A stretch of DNA of 55,837 nucleotides, taken from assembly GCA_002471375.1 (NCBI GenBank), contig DKPV01000019.1, positions 1 through 55,837 on the forward strand, in the 5' to 3' direction. Origin of the DNA: Flavobacteriales bacterium UBA7325 (GTDB lineage: Bacteria > Bacteroidota > Bacteroidia > Flavobacteriales_D > Crocinitomicaceae). Numbering within the stretch: the stretch's first letter is position 1; each line of letters starts with the position of its first letter. Of the stretch, positions 15,790 to 24,869 are shown one piece after another. Position numbers and translations under genes: made by a program. The notes under the pieces were generated by a model, which did no database searches, had not been told where the DNA came from, and saw only the letters and a program-made list of their open reading frames with translations.

Positions 15790-16587
15790 CTAGTTCTTAA
15801 TGAACTTCTCGTTTACGTTATCAAAATTGATGTAGTAAACACCTCTAAGCAGGTTAGAACAATTTACTTTAGATCCAACTCCTTTCTTTACAATATTTCC
15901 ATAAGCATCGTAGATCTCATAACGAGTCTGAACGCTTGATCCATTCGCAAGGAATTTAATTTCGTTTTTAACCTTAGCCGGAGTTTTCGTTACTTTAGAA
16001 GTAGAAGATACAAATTTTACTTCAGACGATGGTCGCTTGGTTCCAGAGTGATCTGTTTGAACAACACGAACAGTATTCTCGCCAGAATGAGGAGTTGCTT
16101 TAAACGTGTACGAGTTATTTTCTCCCGACCCTTTGCCTTGAACTTCGCCAATTGCAACCCATTTGTTCCAACGATACTGCTCGATAACGAACGGTAACTT
16201 TCCTTGTTCTCCAGAAGTCGACCATTTCAATTCTCCTGCTGTCGAGACATTAATCGATTCAACCGAAAATGTTGATCGTGGAAGTAGAACTTCAGGATTC
16301 AATATTTTCGGTTTACAACCATCATTGTGTTCGATAACTATAAATACTGGTTCCCCAATCTCAATATTAAACATTGAAAAATCAATTTCGAATGCTCCCA
16401 TACTAGTCCCGCCAGGCATGATGTCACCATTCACTGTAACCTTAGTTGCGCAGTAACCAAACCCTTCGTCATCCATTGGGTTCTGTACGTACAAATTTTT
16501 CCCTTGGTAGGTGCCTTGAACAGATAGGGCAGCCATAGCTGTCAAACCAGTGCAAAACATTGCGAAAAATAAAATAAGTCCCTTCAT
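15790..16587 (-). CDS. secreted protein with a T9SS-type C-terminal domain
   Basis: 265 residues. The signal peptide (about 1-19) ends before a conserved-looking N-terminal beta domain beginning LSVQGTYQGKNLYVQNP. A fibronectin-like domain (about 110-190) follows. The last roughly 75 residues resemble a T9SS sorting domain (YEIYDAYGNIVKKG, then LLRGVYYINFDNVNEKFIKN). It is probably exported through the outer membrane and bound at the surface. Its role is unknown. It has its own terminator. Confidence 0.7.
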   Translation of the reverse strand: MKGLILFFAMFCTGLTAMAALSVQGTYQGKNLYVQNPMDDEGFGYCATKVTVNGDIMPGGTSMGAFEIDFSMFNIEIGEPVFIVIEHNDGCKPKILNPEVLLPRSTFSVESINVSTAGELKWSTSGEQGKLPFVIEQYRWNKWVAIGEVQGKGSGENNSYTFKATPHSGENTVRVVQTDHSGTKRPSSEVKFVSSTSKVTKTPAKVKNEIKFLANGSSVQTRYEIYDAYGNIVKKGVGSKVNCSNLLRGVYYINFDNVNEKFIKN

Positions 16588-16828
16588 TTACTTGTAATCA
16601 TAGTGACAATCAGGATAGAGTCTATAGTGAGATAGGCTGTTTTTCCTTTAACAACGGACAAATATAACACGTTTTATCTGGAATAGACGCATTTTGTTTA
16701 ATTAATTTAGTCCAATATCTGAGGAAAATGCCTTTCTCTTAACAGACTGTGAGAAACTTACTTAGTTCGGATAGGACGTAGTTCTAAGAATTTTCTTATT
16801 CTTGTATTTACTCTTAAAAGAAGTCTTC

Positions 16829-18571
16829 ATGAAGCAACTATTCGCAATCTTTACTCTCGTAATTTTGATCACGTCCTGCTCAGAAGAAGAAGTGAAGCAA
16901 TTTGAATTTAGTGGAGGCACGGTTACAATGGCGCTAGATAACGAGCCATCAACTTATATTCCAAGAAAAGTTTTAGATTATTATTCGGCGACCGTACTTA
17001 CTCAGATCACAGAAGGACTTGTAGGGATTGATCCGAAGACAACAAAAGTTGTACCTAAGTTAGCTTCTAGTTGGACCAAGAGTGATGATGGGAAGGTCTA
17101 TGAATTCATACTTCGAGACGATGTTTATTTTCACCCACATGATCTTTTCTCTTCAAAAGAAGAGCGATTGATGACATCAGAAGATGTTCTTAAGACATTT
17201 GAAATGGGTTGTGCTGCAGGGTCGGATGGTGAAACTCCAGCGACCTATGCATTTATGCTGAAAGGCCTGGTTAAGGGCGCAGATGAATACAATGCGGGGA
17301 AAGCAAAATCTATCTCAGGGATTACAGCAAAAGGAAACATTGTCAGAATAGAACTGGTTCAAGAAGATCATAACTTTTTAAATAAGCTGACAAACGTTAC
17401 TGCGTCAATAGTCTCAAAGAAAATTATAGATGGAAATATGGAAGCCGATGTAATAGGTACCGGCCCATTTATTTATACTGAATACAAGACTGACCCGATT
17501 CCAACTTTAACATTGACTAAAAACAATGAATACTACCTAAAGGATGAGGCGGGTAATGCGCTCCCATACCTAGATAGTCTTGTTTTTGTTTTCCAATCAC
17601 GTAAACTTGAGCAACTCGATATGTTCGAAAATGGTGAGACCGACCTGATTGTTGGATTGCCTACAAGTCGAATCACAATGATGTTGGAGGGACGAATTAA
17701 AGATTTCAATGATAAGCCGCCAAAATTAATCCTAGCAAACAATCCACTGCTCGAAACTAATTTCTACTATTTCAATCTTGCTGATGACAGATTCAAAGAT
17801 CCTCGTGTAAGAAAAGCATTTAACTATGCAGTCGATAAGGACGCACTTGGAAGAGAAATTCTAAGAAACCAGTACAGCGACTTAGGTGTATATGGAATCA
17901 CACCTCCGGTATCAAAAGCACTTAAAGGTTATGATTTCAAAAGCATCGCTGAAGTTGGATACAGTTATGATCCGGAAAAAGCGAAAGAGCTTCTTGCCGA
18001 GGCTGGATATCCTAAGGGAGAAGGTTTTGGTTCTGTTGAATTAAGATTCGATATTAACGAAACTCATTCTGCGATAGCTGATGAGTTTGCCAAACAAATA
18101 TTCAGAGTGCTCGGAATCAATATTAATATTGACGGTTCAACTTTCCCTCAACTCACCACTGATGGAGCAACTGGAAAAGGAGACATTTTTCGCTCAGGAT
18201 GGAGTGCAGATTACCCTAGCCCCGAAACCTTCCTAATGAATTTCTATGGAGGATACCTCCCTACAGATAGCACGGCACCTTCACCTATAAATAAGTCCCG
18301 TTATCATAATCCAATATTCGACGAGTATTACAAGGAGGCTACACTTTCAAAAAAGATGACAGATCAAATGAAATTCTTCGCAAAGGCGGAAGTTGCTTTG
18401 TTAGAAGATCCACCGATTATCCCACTTTGGTATACAGGTGACATCGAAATCACACACTCGTATTTACGCAATTTTCATTTTAACTCTTTGAATAGCTTCA
18501 GCTTTACTGAGGTATATGTAAAAGAATGGACTGCTGAAGAGTATCAGAAAGAAATGAACTCGAACAAATAA
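16829..18571 (+). CDS. ABC transporter substrate-binding lipoprotein, family 5 (OppA/DppA-like)
   Basis: About 580 residues from ATG 16829. The lipoprotein signal is MKQLFAIFTLVILITSC (Cys 17). The open frame starts further upstream at a TTG that would break this signal. SBP_bac_5 features follow: LASSWTKSDDGKVYEFILRDDVYFH (about 80-104), GTGPFIY, DPRVRKAFNYAVDKDAL and the C-terminal WSADYPSPETFL segment. Relatives bind oligopeptides or other small solutes for import. No permease or ATPase gene is adjacent. A TonB receptor gene follows 6 bp later, so the pair may handle one substrate across the outer membrane. Confidence 0.92.
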   Translation: MKQLFAIFTLVILITSCSEEEVKQFEFSGGTVTMALDNEPSTYIPRKVLDYYSATVLTQITEGLVGIDPKTTKVVPKLASSWTKSDDGKVYEFILRDDVYFHPHDLFSSKEERLMTSEDVLKTFEMGCAAGSDGETPATYAFMLKGLVKGADEYNAGKAKSISGITAKGNIVRIELVQEDHNFLNKLTNVTASIVSKKIIDGNMEADVIGTGPFIYTEYKTDPIPTLTLTKNNEYYLKDEAGNALPYLDSLVFVFQSRKLEQLDMFENGETDLIVGLPTSRITMMLEGRIKDFNDKPPKLILANNPLLETNFYYFNLADDRFKDPRVRKAFNYAVDKDALGREILRNQYSDLGVYGITPPVSKALKGYDFKSIAEVGYSYDPEKAKELLAEAGYPKGEGFGSVELRFDINETHSAIADEFAKQIFRVLGININIDGSTFPQLTTDGATGKGDIFRSGWSADYPSPETFLMNFYGGYLPTDSTAPSPINKSRYHNPIFDEYYKEATLSKKMTDQMKFFAKAEVALLEDPPIIPLWYTGDIEITHSYLRNFHFNSLNSFSFTEVYVKEWTAEEYQKEMNSNK

Positions 18572-18577
18572 GCTATT

Positions 18578-21007
18578 ATGAAAAACTATTTGTTACTCTC
18601 ACTTTCACTAGTGGTGTCCTTCTCATCTTTTGCCCAATTGCCAACTCAGGTAGTTCGTGGTCAAGTATTCGATTCTGAAACTAAATACCCGTTAGTTGGA
18701 GCAAAGGTTCAGATTTTCACCGAGGACACTAACAAACTGTATAGAGCGCTCACTGATCTCGACGGAAATTACCAGATAAACGCAGTACCAGTAGGTAAGC
18801 ACGAACTTACGGCCTCAATTATGGCATACGATGCCAACACAATCACAATCGAAGTTAACTCTGGAAAACAAGCAATTTTTAATGTCCCTTTACTCGAAAG
18901 CTTTCAAGATCAAGAAGAGGTTGTTGTGATGGGACGAAAGAAAGGCGAGGTAATCAACGAGCTGGCACTAATATCAGCACAACAGTTCAGTGTCGCAGAA
19001 ACAGATAGATATGCAGGATCTCGATCAGACCCAGCACGAATGGCATCTAACTTTGCAGGTGTTGGCGGAGCTGATGACTCTAGAAACGATATTGTCATTC
19101 GCGGTAATTCACCACTAGGTGTTGTCTGGAAGGTAGAAGGAATTGATATTCCCAACCCATCACATTTCGCAATTTCAGGTTCCACTGGTGGTCCAGTTTC
19201 TATCCTTAATAATAAAATGCTCGCTAACTCTGATTTTTTCATGAGTGCATTCCCAGCAGAATATGGTAATTCTACCTCTGGAGTATTTGATTTAAAATTA
19301 AGAAACGGAAATAACGAGCGGCATGAGTTCACCGGTCAATTTGGATTCCTTGGTACCGAAATTATGGCCGAAGGCCCAATGAGTAAAGATGGAAAAGCGA
19401 GTTATTTGGCAATGGGGCGGTACTCGACGCTTAGTTTATTCCAAACATTAGGCGTGAGCATTGGTACGGATGCTGTTCCATTATATGGAGATGGTGCCTT
19501 AAAATTTAACTGGAAACTGAAAAAGGGTGGTTCACTATCCTTTTTCGCGATTGGAGGAGCAAGCGATATTGAAATTCTAATCTCGGATCAAACCACCTAT
19601 TCAGATGATGTGTTTGGAGAGGGTGACCGCGATCAGTACTTTGGAACTGCTATGGGTGTTGGTGGTTTCACATTAAAAAAACCAATCAATGAGCGCACAT
19701 ATTTAACTTCTACCGTTGCATTCTCACATGAGCGTCAACGATCTCATCATGATTTTTTAATTCGCTCCATAGACACGACGACCAACTCTATTTCAGTAGA
19801 TTCACTCTACCCACTAATGGGATACCTTTTCCAGGTGTCAAAGGCATCAGTATTTGTAAGTGTAAATCACAAAATCAACCGGAGACACTTGATCAAATTT
19901 GGTTTAAATGCTGACATGTATTTTTTCAACATGCGAGATTCAGCTTTGAACATTCCACATACAGAAATGATCGATCGTTGGGACTATATTGGCAACGCTA
20001 TTATGCTGCAGCCATTTGTACAATGGAAGTGGCGTGTGACCGAGAACATGGATTTCACTGCTGGAATTCATAGCCAATACTTTTCTCAAGGTAACTCAAT
20101 CAGTCCAGCTGAACCGAGAATTGGGTGGCGCTTAAAAATGAAAGGTAACCAGGCCATATTTGCTGGTGCAGGTGTGCACAGTCAGACACAACCAATGTAT
20201 ACATACTTTTATCATCAATACGATACTGATGGTAATAAGGTCTATTATAATGATAATATGGACTTTTCAAGAAGCTTACATTCAGGACTGGGATATGAAA
20301 AATCATTTAAGAAGAGTTTAAATGTCAAAACTGAGTTGTATTACCAATATGTTTACAACGTACCCGTAACCGTAGCTCCATCATCTTTCTCGTTAATAAA
20401 CATGGGGTCAGGGTTTGCGCGTTTCTTCCCAGAGCCTCTTGAAAACACTGGTGACGGTTACAACTACGGAATAGAACTTACCGTTCAGAAATTCTTCGAT
20501 AAATCATTCTATTTCTTGTTCTCAGCTACAGCTTATGACTCGAAGTATAGAGGAAGTGACGGAGTTCTTAGAAACACGTCGTATAACGGAACCTATATTG
20601 CTAATCTTCTTGGTGGGAAAGAATTCAAAATTAATGCACGCCAGTCTATCTCCATTGGTGCTAAAGTTACTGTAGCAGGCGGAAGAAGATATGGATATGT
20701 TGATGCTGCTCAATCTGAATTATTAAATGAAGTTATCTACATGGATTCATTGTTCAATGAGCGCCAATTCAAGGATTATTTCCGAGCTGATGTGAAAATC
20801 GGTTGGAAGCTTAATACAAAGCGCATTACTCATGAAATTGGCTTGGATTTAGTGAACATTTTGAATACACGAAATTTACTTAGCTTGGCTTATGCTCCAA
20901 ATTTAGCTGATCCAACACAGGAACCAATTGCTGAAAAAACTCAACTAGGTTTCTTACCAATATTCTATTATAGAATTGACTTTAGAGTTGGCGGAAAGAA
21001 AGATTAG
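18578..21007 (+). CDS. TonB-dependent outer-membrane receptor
   Basis: 809 residues. A signal peptide (about 1-19, SSFAQ), a carboxypeptidase-regulatory-like domain (VVRGQVFDSETKYPLVGAKV, about 25-110), a plug domain (NDIVIRGNSPLGVVWKVEGIDIPNP, about 170-195) and a long beta-barrel ending in an aromatic-flanked strand (YRIDFRVGGKKD). It imports a substrate across the outer membrane using TonB energy. The upstream binding lipoprotein is separated by only 6 bp, so the genes are co-transcribed. No SusD gene is present, so this is not a classical polysaccharide-utilisation pair. Confidence 0.9.
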   Translation: MKNYLLLSLSLVVSFSSFAQLPTQVVRGQVFDSETKYPLVGAKVQIFTEDTNKLYRALTDLDGNYQINAVPVGKHELTASIMAYDANTITIEVNSGKQAIFNVPLLESFQDQEEVVVMGRKKGEVINELALISAQQFSVAETDRYAGSRSDPARMASNFAGVGGADDSRNDIVIRGNSPLGVVWKVEGIDIPNPSHFAISGSTGGPVSILNNKMLANSDFFMSAFPAEYGNSTSGVFDLKLRNGNNERHEFTGQFGFLGTEIMAEGPMSKDGKASYLAMGRYSTLSLFQTLGVSIGTDAVPLYGDGALKFNWKLKKGGSLSFFAIGGASDIEILISDQTTYSDDVFGEGDRDQYFGTAMGVGGFTLKKPINERTYLTSTVAFSHERQRSHHDFLIRSIDTTTNSISVDSLYPLMGYLFQVSKASVFVSVNHKINRRHLIKFGLNADMYFFNMRDSALNIPHTEMIDRWDYIGNAIMLQPFVQWKWRVTENMDFTAGIHSQYFSQGNSISPAEPRIGWRLKMKGNQAIFAGAGVHSQTQPMYTYFYHQYDTDGNKVYYNDNMDFSRSLHSGLGYEKSFKKSLNVKTELYYQYVYNVPVTVAPSSFSLINMGSGFARFFPEPLENTGDGYNYGIELTVQKFFDKSFYFLFSATAYDSKYRGSDGVLRNTSYNGTYIANLLGGKEFKINARQSISIGAKVTVAGGRRYGYVDAAQSELLNEVIYMDSLFNERQFKDYFRADVKIGWKLNTKRITHEIGLDLVNILNTRNLLSLAYAPNLADPTQEPIAEKTQLGFLPIFYYRIDFRVGGKKD

Positions 21008-21027
21008 ACGCAATTGCAGTCTCCTTT

Positions 21028-21378
21028 CTAGTTTTTGAGGAATAACTTGAGTCTAGCATTATTTCTTCCTACTAGAAATGCTCTCATTGTTCCAAGTATA
21101 ATGCCCAGTATCATTCCTGTAAAAATGATCAGATTCATTCTCATGTCCTCGATACATTTCAATCCTTTCTTTCTGACTCATTGCAAACAACTCCTCAGGA
21201 ATATTCATTACGTAAGCATCCAAGTCACAGTCCAAATCATAATCAAAAAATGTTGCTTGAGTAGAAAGAAGTGTGTCGGCTAACCCATATTTTTTAGCAC
21301 ATTTGCTTTATTCTTAGTCCCATCACTACAGCGAGTAAAAATGAGGATAATTGTTACAAGAAGTAAAGCTGATTTCAT
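21028..21378 (-). pseudogene. frameshifted small membrane-anchored lipoprotein gene
   Basis: The minus strand from ATG 21378 gives a lipoprotein-like signal (MKSALLLVTIILIFTRCSDG) and then a TAG after 32 codons. One base frame shift earlier, the frame opens into LADTLLSTQATFFDYDLDCDL... down to TAA at 21059-21061. A third frame (ending TAG at 21028) encodes a clear hydrophobic helix followed by basic residues (LIIFTGMILGIILGTMRAF). The original product was probably a lipoprotein with a C-terminal membrane helix, now broken by one or two indels. A perfect -7 box precedes it (21414-21421). Confidence 0.6.
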
Positions 21379-21413
21379 AGTTTTAAATTGGATCCTCGAA
21401 ATGATTAATGACA

Positions 21414-21421
21414 CAAATATA
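21414..21421 (-). promoter_or_regulatory. -7 promoter box of the frameshifted gene
   Basis: The minus strand reads TATATTTG, an exact TAnnTTTG match, 35 nt before the ATG of the broken lipoprotein gene. The promoter appears intact although the gene is not. Confidence 0.5.
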
Positions 21422-21501
21422 ACAATCAAAAAACACCTTGAAGAGTCATCTAACAACTAGTCAGTCAGATAATTTCCTATCTTTAATCAACCTTCACTCA
21501 C

Positions 21502-21885
21502 ATGAAAAAATATAGCCATTTATTCTTTGTTATTCTTGGTGTACTTTCTATGCTCAGCTGCGAAGCGACTGGCGATGGAAAAGAATGCGCAGAAGAGTTC
21601 TTTACACTTCTTATTGAAGAGGACTACAAATCCGCATCCAAATTGATGGATGTGCCTGTGGGAAATTCTGATCAATATATATCCGAACTACAAGTTCTTG
21701 GGAATGATCCTGCTCGAGGTAAGCTCCTTAAGGTAATGAAAAAAATAGGCTTCGACACAAATATTAGTAATGGAGTTACGACAGTGAAACTTTCCTATTA
21801 TCTCAAATACGAAAGCGATAATGTCGAAGCGGAAGTTACCGTTGTTAATCGGGGTAACGGATTTAGAATATCCTCGGTACTCTAA
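21502..21885 (+). CDS. small lipoprotein, DUF4878-like
   Basis: 127 residues. The lipoprotein signal is MKKYSHLFFVILGVLSMLSC (Cys 20). The mature part starts with a segment typical of NTF2-like/DUF4878 lipoproteins (AEEFFTLLIEEDYKSASKLM) and ends in beta strands (TTVKLSYYLKYES...VEAEVTVVNRGNGFRISSVL). Function unknown. The pseudogene at 26719-27114 has the same general layout. It is convergent with the beta-barrel gene, 6 bp away. Confidence 0.7.
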   Translation: MKKYSHLFFVILGVLSMLSCEATGDGKECAEEFFTLLIEEDYKSASKLMDVPVGNSDQYISELQVLGNDPARGKLLKVMKKIGFDTNISNGVTTVKLSYYLKYESDNVEAEVTVVNRGNGFRISSVL

Positions 21886-21891
21886 GGAAGT

Positions 21892-22776
21892 CTACCAAAC
21901 AGGACAACTATCGCAAGAATTAGTTGGTCTGATATAGATCAAGAATCCTAGAACTGTATGCAGTTCACCGTAACCATACTTATGCTTCGTAATTGCAGAT
22001 GGATCATTCGGTCTATTCTTCACTGCAAGTTGATGGTGGAATCCCCCACTCAGAGTAGACTGCAAGAATACATGACGGAAGAATTCAAAACGTAGTCCAA
22101 CATGAGCTGAAATTCCATATCCAGACATCGATATTGTTCTTACATTCTTTTTACCCGCAAACGTAAAATCATTAAATGATAAAATCGTTCCAGCTCCAAC
22201 TCCTAGATTTGAAGTAATCATGAATTGTTTTTTATCTCCGAAACCAAAGAGTAAATCCGATCGAGTTAATTCAAAGCGCAAGTAGTTAAGACCATCTGAG
22301 TTTTCATAATGAAAGGTCTTTCTGTCGGTAGTTATAGGTTCGGCATTATAAATCCCAGAAAGATTCGTTTCAGTATCCACTCCTGGATCAATCTGACCAC
22401 TTAACAGCACCTCATTTTGATCATTGAATATGTATTTCATATGATCGTATCCAAACGATATTGCCCAATGATCTTTGAAGTAATATCCAACTCTTGCATT
22501 GAATTGTGGCACTGTTATCTTTTTAAGATCGATGTAGTGACCGCTTCCAATTCTAGAAGGGTTATCTGAAGCTTCTACACCCTGCATTGTAAAGTCATAA
22601 CCAGGACCGAGAAAACGTAGGTTACTCTTGGTATATGCGCTTCGATTGTATCCCCAGTAGCCGAATAAAGTACCTTGTGCGACAGAAATCTTCTGCTTTT
22701 TCTTACTCCATTGAGTTTGACTTTGAGCCGATAGAGGCGCAAATATCAATAGAAAAACAAATAGTAATCTCATCAT
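21892..22776 (-). CDS. outer-membrane beta-barrel protein
   Basis: 294 residues. A signal peptide (about 1-20, SAQSQ) is followed by alternating amphipathic strands rich in Tyr, Phe and Gly (for example FNARVGYYFKDHWAISFGYDHMKYIF and YGISAHVGLRFEFFRHVFLQSTLSGG), typical of an 8- to 12-stranded barrel. It starts inside the 3' end of the upstream lipoprotein gene (4-bp ATGA overlap), so the two products probably act together. The function is not recognisable. Confidence 0.7.
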   Translation of the reverse strand: MMRLLFVFLLIFAPLSAQSQTQWSKKKQKISVAQGTLFGYWGYNRSAYTKSNLRFLGPGYDFTMQGVEASDNPSRIGSGHYIDLKKITVPQFNARVGYYFKDHWAISFGYDHMKYIFNDQNEVLLSGQIDPGVDTETNLSGIYNAEPITTDRKTFHYENSDGLNYLRFELTRSDLLFGFGDKKQFMITSNLGVGAGTILSFNDFTFAGKKNVRTISMSGYGISAHVGLRFEFFRHVFLQSTLSGGFHHQLAVKNRPNDPSAITKHKYGYGELHTVLGFLIYIRPTNSCDSCPVW

Positions 22777-23477
22777 GGTTTACTCATTAGGTTCACAAAC
22801 TCTTCCTGTGACATGATCTTTTCCAGTCGGAAGTGGCCTAGTTTATTCTCTGTATGCCATTCAACCAATCCATATCCCTTTGCAAAGTATGAAATAGATC
22901 TACCTTCCTTAACATCTTCCATCCTTGTGAATGGGTTGAAAAGTGTAATGCGAATGTCATCCGTAAAAGTGACAGCTTCTTGCTTCTTTCCCATTACGTC
23001 CAACTTTAATTTCTCTTTGTAAAGACGACTCACCTCTTTCAAAAACAGTGTAGAATCGCGAATACCTGCAAAACGACTAGCAAACTCTGCACGATTGGTC
23101 TTATCCAGAGGGATCATTTGATTCTTGAAAAGTTCAGCTTTTCGCTTAATGAGAGCTGTATCAACCACCATATGATCCATAAGATTTAAGCTATCCACGT
23201 TGTAATTCAACGCTTCCAAAATTCGTCCGTCATCCGCATATATTTCAACCACAACATGCTTTCCCTGAGTGTCTTCAATCCCTAAAACGCGGTGAAACTC
23301 CTCTTCAAGACCACCTGCCACATCTCTATAAACGTAAATCTTTGGAATAGTATCATATTCATAGAAATAATCCCCAAAAATGTTAACTGATTCTGACAAG
23401 GGAATCTCCTTCGTATCGTCCGTTTTACATGAAGTTATACCAACAACGAGTAATAGAAATATGAATACTTTTTTCAT
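22773..23477 (-). CDS. lipoprotein of unknown function
   Basis: 234 residues with a lipoprotein signal ending GITSC (Cys 17). The mature part is charged and mixed alpha/beta with no domain I recognise. It sits between the pseudouridine synthase gene (1-bp overlap upstream) and a beta-barrel gene (4-bp overlap downstream). The three genes therefore form one transcript. The lipoprotein and barrel pairing suggests an outer-membrane complex, which is inference. Confidence 0.7.
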   Translation of the reverse strand: MKKVFIFLLLVVGITSCKTDDTKEIPLSESVNIFGDYFYEYDTIPKIYVYRDVAGGLEEEFHRVLGIEDTQGKHVVVEIYADDGRILEALNYNVDSLNLMDHMVVDTALIKRKAELFKNQMIPLDKTNRAEFASRFAGIRDSTLFLKEVSRLYKEKLKLDVMGKKQEAVTFTDDIRITLFNPFTRMEDVKEGRSISYFAKGYGLVEWHTENKLGHFRLEKIMSQEEFVNLMSKP

Positions 23478-24364
23478 TATGTCATTTTTAAAAACCCAAC
23501 TTCCTTCTCAGATAAATGTCGGTAGTTTCCTCTTGGTAAATCTTTCTTTGTCAAGCCTGAATAGGTCACACGATCCATTTTTACAACAGCGTAACCTAGA
23601 GATTCTAGTGCACGCTGAACAATTTGGTTCTTCCCGGAATGAAATTCAATTCCAATTTCGCGCGAATCCGTATCGCTAACGAACTCAGCTTTTGAAAACT
23701 TGGTTGTTCCATCTTCCAACAAAACACCGCTTGTTAGAGCCGCTAGATGCTCGGGTTTCATTTTACGATTCAGCGCGACATGAAACAACTGGCCTGCACG
23801 ATGCTTAGGATGCATCAGTTTTTTCTCCAAATCGCTATCATTTGTAAACAAGACCAGGCCTGTCGTGTCCTTCCCTAATCTTCCTATCGGAAACACATTT
23901 TCTTTACATGCCTTCGCAACAAGTGTCATAGCATTCTTTCTTCCGAAAGGATCATCCATTGAAGTTACAAACCCTTTTGGTTTATTCAAAAGGACATATT
24001 GTTTCTTTTGAGCTGCAATTGTTCCACCATCATACTTGACCTCATCAGTTGGACTGACTTTGAATCCCATTTCTGTTACAACCTCTCCATTCACTGCTAC
24101 AAGTCCTGTTTGAATCAAGACATCAGCTTCCCTTCTCGAGCAAACTCCTGCATTTGATAGGTATTTGTTAAGCCGTACATTTTCACCAAAAGTTGGTAAC
24201 GGATCACCTTTCTTAGCACGATCCTTAAAATCTATATACTTCCCTTTATCACGGGCAGTTACATTCTTACGTTCCGACGTACTTTTTCCTTGAGACGATT
24301 TTTTTTTCGTGTCATTCCCTCTGCCTCCCGATCGCCCTGCGTTCGTATCTCTTCCTCTGCCCAT
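23477..24364 (-). CDS. RsuA/RluB-family pseudouridine synthase lacking the catalytic Asp
   Basis: 295 residues. A basic, disordered N-terminal extension (about 1-55) precedes an S4 RNA-binding domain (VRLNKYLSNAGVCSRREADVLI, about 63-84) and the synthase domain with LLNKPKGFVTSMDDPFGR. The catalytic motif, normally GRLDxxTxGL, reads GRLGKDTTGL (residues 161-170): Gly 164 (GGG, complement of 23873-23875) replaces the universally conserved nucleophilic Asp. The C-terminal VRR motif reads VQR in GKNQIVQRALESLGY. The fold is kept but activity is doubtful. An exact -7 box (TATCTTTG) lies 20 nt upstream. Confidence 0.88.
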   Translation of the reverse strand: MGRGRDTNAGRSGGRGNDTKKKSSQGKSTSERKNVTARDKGKYIDFKDRAKKGDPLPTFGENVRLNKYLSNAGVCSRREADVLIQTGLVAVNGEVVTEMGFKVSPTDEVKYDGGTIAAQKKQYVLLNKPKGFVTSMDDPFGRKNAMTLVAKACKENVFPIGRLGKDTTGLVLFTNDSDLEKKLMHPKHRAGQLFHVALNRKMKPEHLAALTSGVLLEDGTTKFSKAEFVSDTDSREIGIEFHSGKNQIVQRALESLGYAVVKMDRVTYSGLTKKDLPRGNYRHLSEKEVGFLKMT

Positions 24365-24384
24365 ATCTAGCGTATTATTTTCTG

Positions 24385-24392
24385 CAAAGATA
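24385..24392 (-). promoter_or_regulatory. -7 promoter box of the pseudouridine-synthase operon
   Basis: The minus strand reads TATCTTTG, matching TAnnTTTG exactly, 20 nt before the ATG at 24364. It would drive the three-gene unit down to 21892. Confidence 0.6.
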
Positions 24393-24433
24393 AGAAAAAG
24401 CGGTGGTCCGACTCCATAGACACTAAACGGTTA

Positions 24434-24793
24434 CTACACCAGAGGATAAAATGCGCCTTCAATGTGCTCAATTGACGCTTCATATTGATTCAAGATGATT
24501 GATACGACATCAAAGCGTACCTCTTTGTCATTGTTCGATTCCATGATATACGCATCCATGATTTGAACCAACTGCCTCTGCTTGGATCTGGAAACTGCAT
24601 CAGCCGGACTACCATGCTTTCTAGACTGTCTTGTTTTAACCTCAGTTGCAACAATGAACGCACCACTTTCTGAAATAATATCGATCTCACCTCGACGGTA
24701 TCGATAATTTAGATTGAGGATGGAATGATTTTTTGATAAAAGGTGATTTACTGCAAGGCGCTCTCCTTCTTTTCCGAATTCGATGTGATTCAT
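24434..24793 (-). CDS. UPF0102 (YraN) family endonuclease-like protein
   Basis: 119 residues, the family length. The restriction-endonuclease-like core is visible: GKEGERLAVNHLL at the N-terminus, RRGEIDIISESGAFIVATEVKTRQS (Asp, Glu and Lys of the ExK motif, about 34-58) and SRSKQRQLVQIMDAYI. Family members are predicted nucleases linked to DNA processing or repair, but their role is not established. The gene stands alone between the pseudouridine synthase and a divergent secreted-protein gene. Confidence 0.9.
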   Translation of the reverse strand: MNHIEFGKEGERLAVNHLLSKNHSILNLNYRYRRGEIDIISESGAFIVATEVKTRQSRKHGSPADAVSRSKQRQLVQIMDAYIMESNNDKEVRFDVVSIILNQYEASIEHIEGAFYPLV

Positions 24794-24869
24794 AGTGAGG
24801 TTGGGTTTCCTTATAATATAGGGCTAAACATTCGCGAGAACAACTAATTCTTCCTATTTTACGTCTTAT

